Source of the DNA: a virus
DNA length: 24,574 nucleotides
Virus record (IMG/VR): IMGVR_UViG_3300028844_005953
Span: 1-24,574 of that record
Reading direction: 5' to 3' (one strand)
Both the position numbers and the translations under genes were made by a program. The notes below the pieces were generated by a model. That model ran no database searches, had not been told where the DNA came from, and saw nothing but the letters and a program-made list of their open reading frames with translations. Shown here in pieces: positions 23,977-24,574 of the stretch. Each line of letters opens with the position of its first letter. Positions within the stretch are counted from its first letter, which is position 1.

Positions 23977-24574
23977 TTATTTTTTACCTATTTTCCAATA
24001 TAGTGATGTTCCAACGAATGGTTTGTATTCACCAAGTTGATTTGATAAACCTATGTTTAATCCATAGATGTTCATCTTCTTAGTTTTTAACAATCCATTA
24101 ACACTAAAACTACCAAAACCATTTACTTGGTCAACACCAAGTCCTAATCCATAGTAGAATTCATTTTTAGGTAACTCTTTTACAATTGTAGTATTGTAAA
24201 CAGTTGGAATTTTAAAGAACCAATCAATTTCTCTTGATTCGATTCTGTTTTGTGAGATAACATCAGTAAGAATACCAAATCCTAAATCTCCACTTGGTTT
24301 GTTACCCAATGAATCGGTAACTACCTCTGGAAAGTCATATGCAAGATTTAATGTATCCTTAACTGTTACTTTTGAGAAGTAATCTTTAATAATTGCAAGT
24401 GAATCTACATCTACTGGTATCTCAACTTCCTTAATTACTTCTTTTGTAATGTACTTTGGTACATACTTTGTTACTTTAACTTCTTTTTCTACAAAAACTG
24501 TATCTATTTCTTTTTTAAGTAATTCAAAATCCTCACCATCTACATTGATGATTTCTTTATCGCTTAAATCCGGC
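23977..24574 (-). CDS. Possible envelope/spanin-like protein, N-terminus outside the window
   Basis: The frame is open to the window edge (198 visible residues); no start is seen, and an in-frame TTG at 24309 lies mid-protein, not at the start. The visible part begins PDLSDKEIINVDGEDFELLK, then a Lys/Val/Glu segment KVTKYVPKYITKEVIKEVE that looks extended or coiled, then a middle part with DYFSKVTVKDTLNLAYD. It ends in short alternating strands (YYGLGLGVDQVNGFGSFSVN, MNIYGLNIGLSNQLGEY, FVGTSLYWKIGKK) like a small outer-membrane barrel or surface beta-sheet, closing on an aromatic strand. That would suit a lysis (spanin-type) or envelope protein of a Gram-negative host. This is inference from pattern; a signal peptide or membrane anchor would be in the missing part. 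Confidence 0.6.
   Translation of the reverse strand, partial: PDLSDKEIINVDGEDFELLKKEIDTVFVEKEVKVTKYVPKYITKEVIKEVEIPVDVDSLAIIKDYFSKVTVKDTLNLAYDFPEVVTDSLGNKPSGDLGFGILTDVISQNRIESREIDWFFKIPTVYNTTIVKELPKNEFYYGLGLGVDQVNGFGSFSVNGLLKTKKMNIYGLNIGLSNQLGEYKPFVGTSLYWKIGKK

Noticed and set aside
24307-24309. TTG start for the protein before terminase
   Set aside because: The frame stays open upstream to the window edge and there is no ribosome site; the protein is 5'-truncated by the window instead.
1-24574. tRNA genes, insertion sequences, homing endonucleases, integrase or attachment sites
   Set aside because: None recognised on either strand; the window is almost fully occupied by minus-strand structural genes.

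Overview
This is an AT-rich stretch of a T4-like (myovirus-type, contractile-tailed) phage genome carrying the head morphogenesis and neck module. It is probably from an aquatic virus: the terminase, portal, prohead protease and capsid proteins are recognisably T4-type but divergent. Every gene supported here lies on the minus strand, so the module reads from high to low coordinates. The host cannot be fixed. Strong AAGGAG-type ribosome binding sites precede most genes with their own leader, and the 5'-truncated protein at the high end has a C-terminus like a small outer-membrane barrel, which suggests a Gram-negative host.

Layout in reading order: (1) 24574-23977, an envelope- or spanin-like protein of unknown function, cut by the window edge; (2) 23976-22384, terminase large subunit (gp17-like); (3) 22352-21972, a small protein with a basic Cys-containing C-terminus; (4) about 21931-20266, portal (gp20-like), whose N-terminus appears split by a one-base frameshift; (5) 20191-18358, four conserved small or medium head-region genes, one of them only 58 codons; (6) 18358-17765, prohead protease (gp21-like); (7) 17760-13721, a run of unusual multi-module proteins whose modules are joined by ESVNE/ESLNE/INE linkers that fit the T4 prohead protease preference (I/L/V-x-E); (8) 13674-13369, a phage-encoded ribosomal protein bS21; (9) 13194-11956, the very acidic scaffold (gp22-like); (10) 11930-10311, major capsid protein (gp23-like), followed by a palindrome and a strong intrinsic terminator; (11) 10156-6601, neck and tail-completion genes (gp13/14/15-like) and two small proteins sharing a C-terminal module; (12) 6599 to beyond position 1, a giant repetitive tail-fibre/adhesin of at least 2199 residues.

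How they work together: scaffold, capsid protein and portal would build a prohead; gp21 would mature it and possibly release many small basic peptides from the multi-module proteins into the head; terminase would fill it with DNA; the neck genes would close it and join the tail; the fibre would bind the host. A motif TATATTTATA (read on the coding strand) recurs in front of several transcription-unit starts and is a candidate phage-specific promoter. It is the T4 late-promoter core in reverse orientation.

The most notable items are the suspected polyprotein-style internal head proteins, bS21 inside a structural operon, a roughly 308-residue His-rich domain inserted into one repeat of the fibre, the apparent portal frameshift, and the inverted promoter-like motif.
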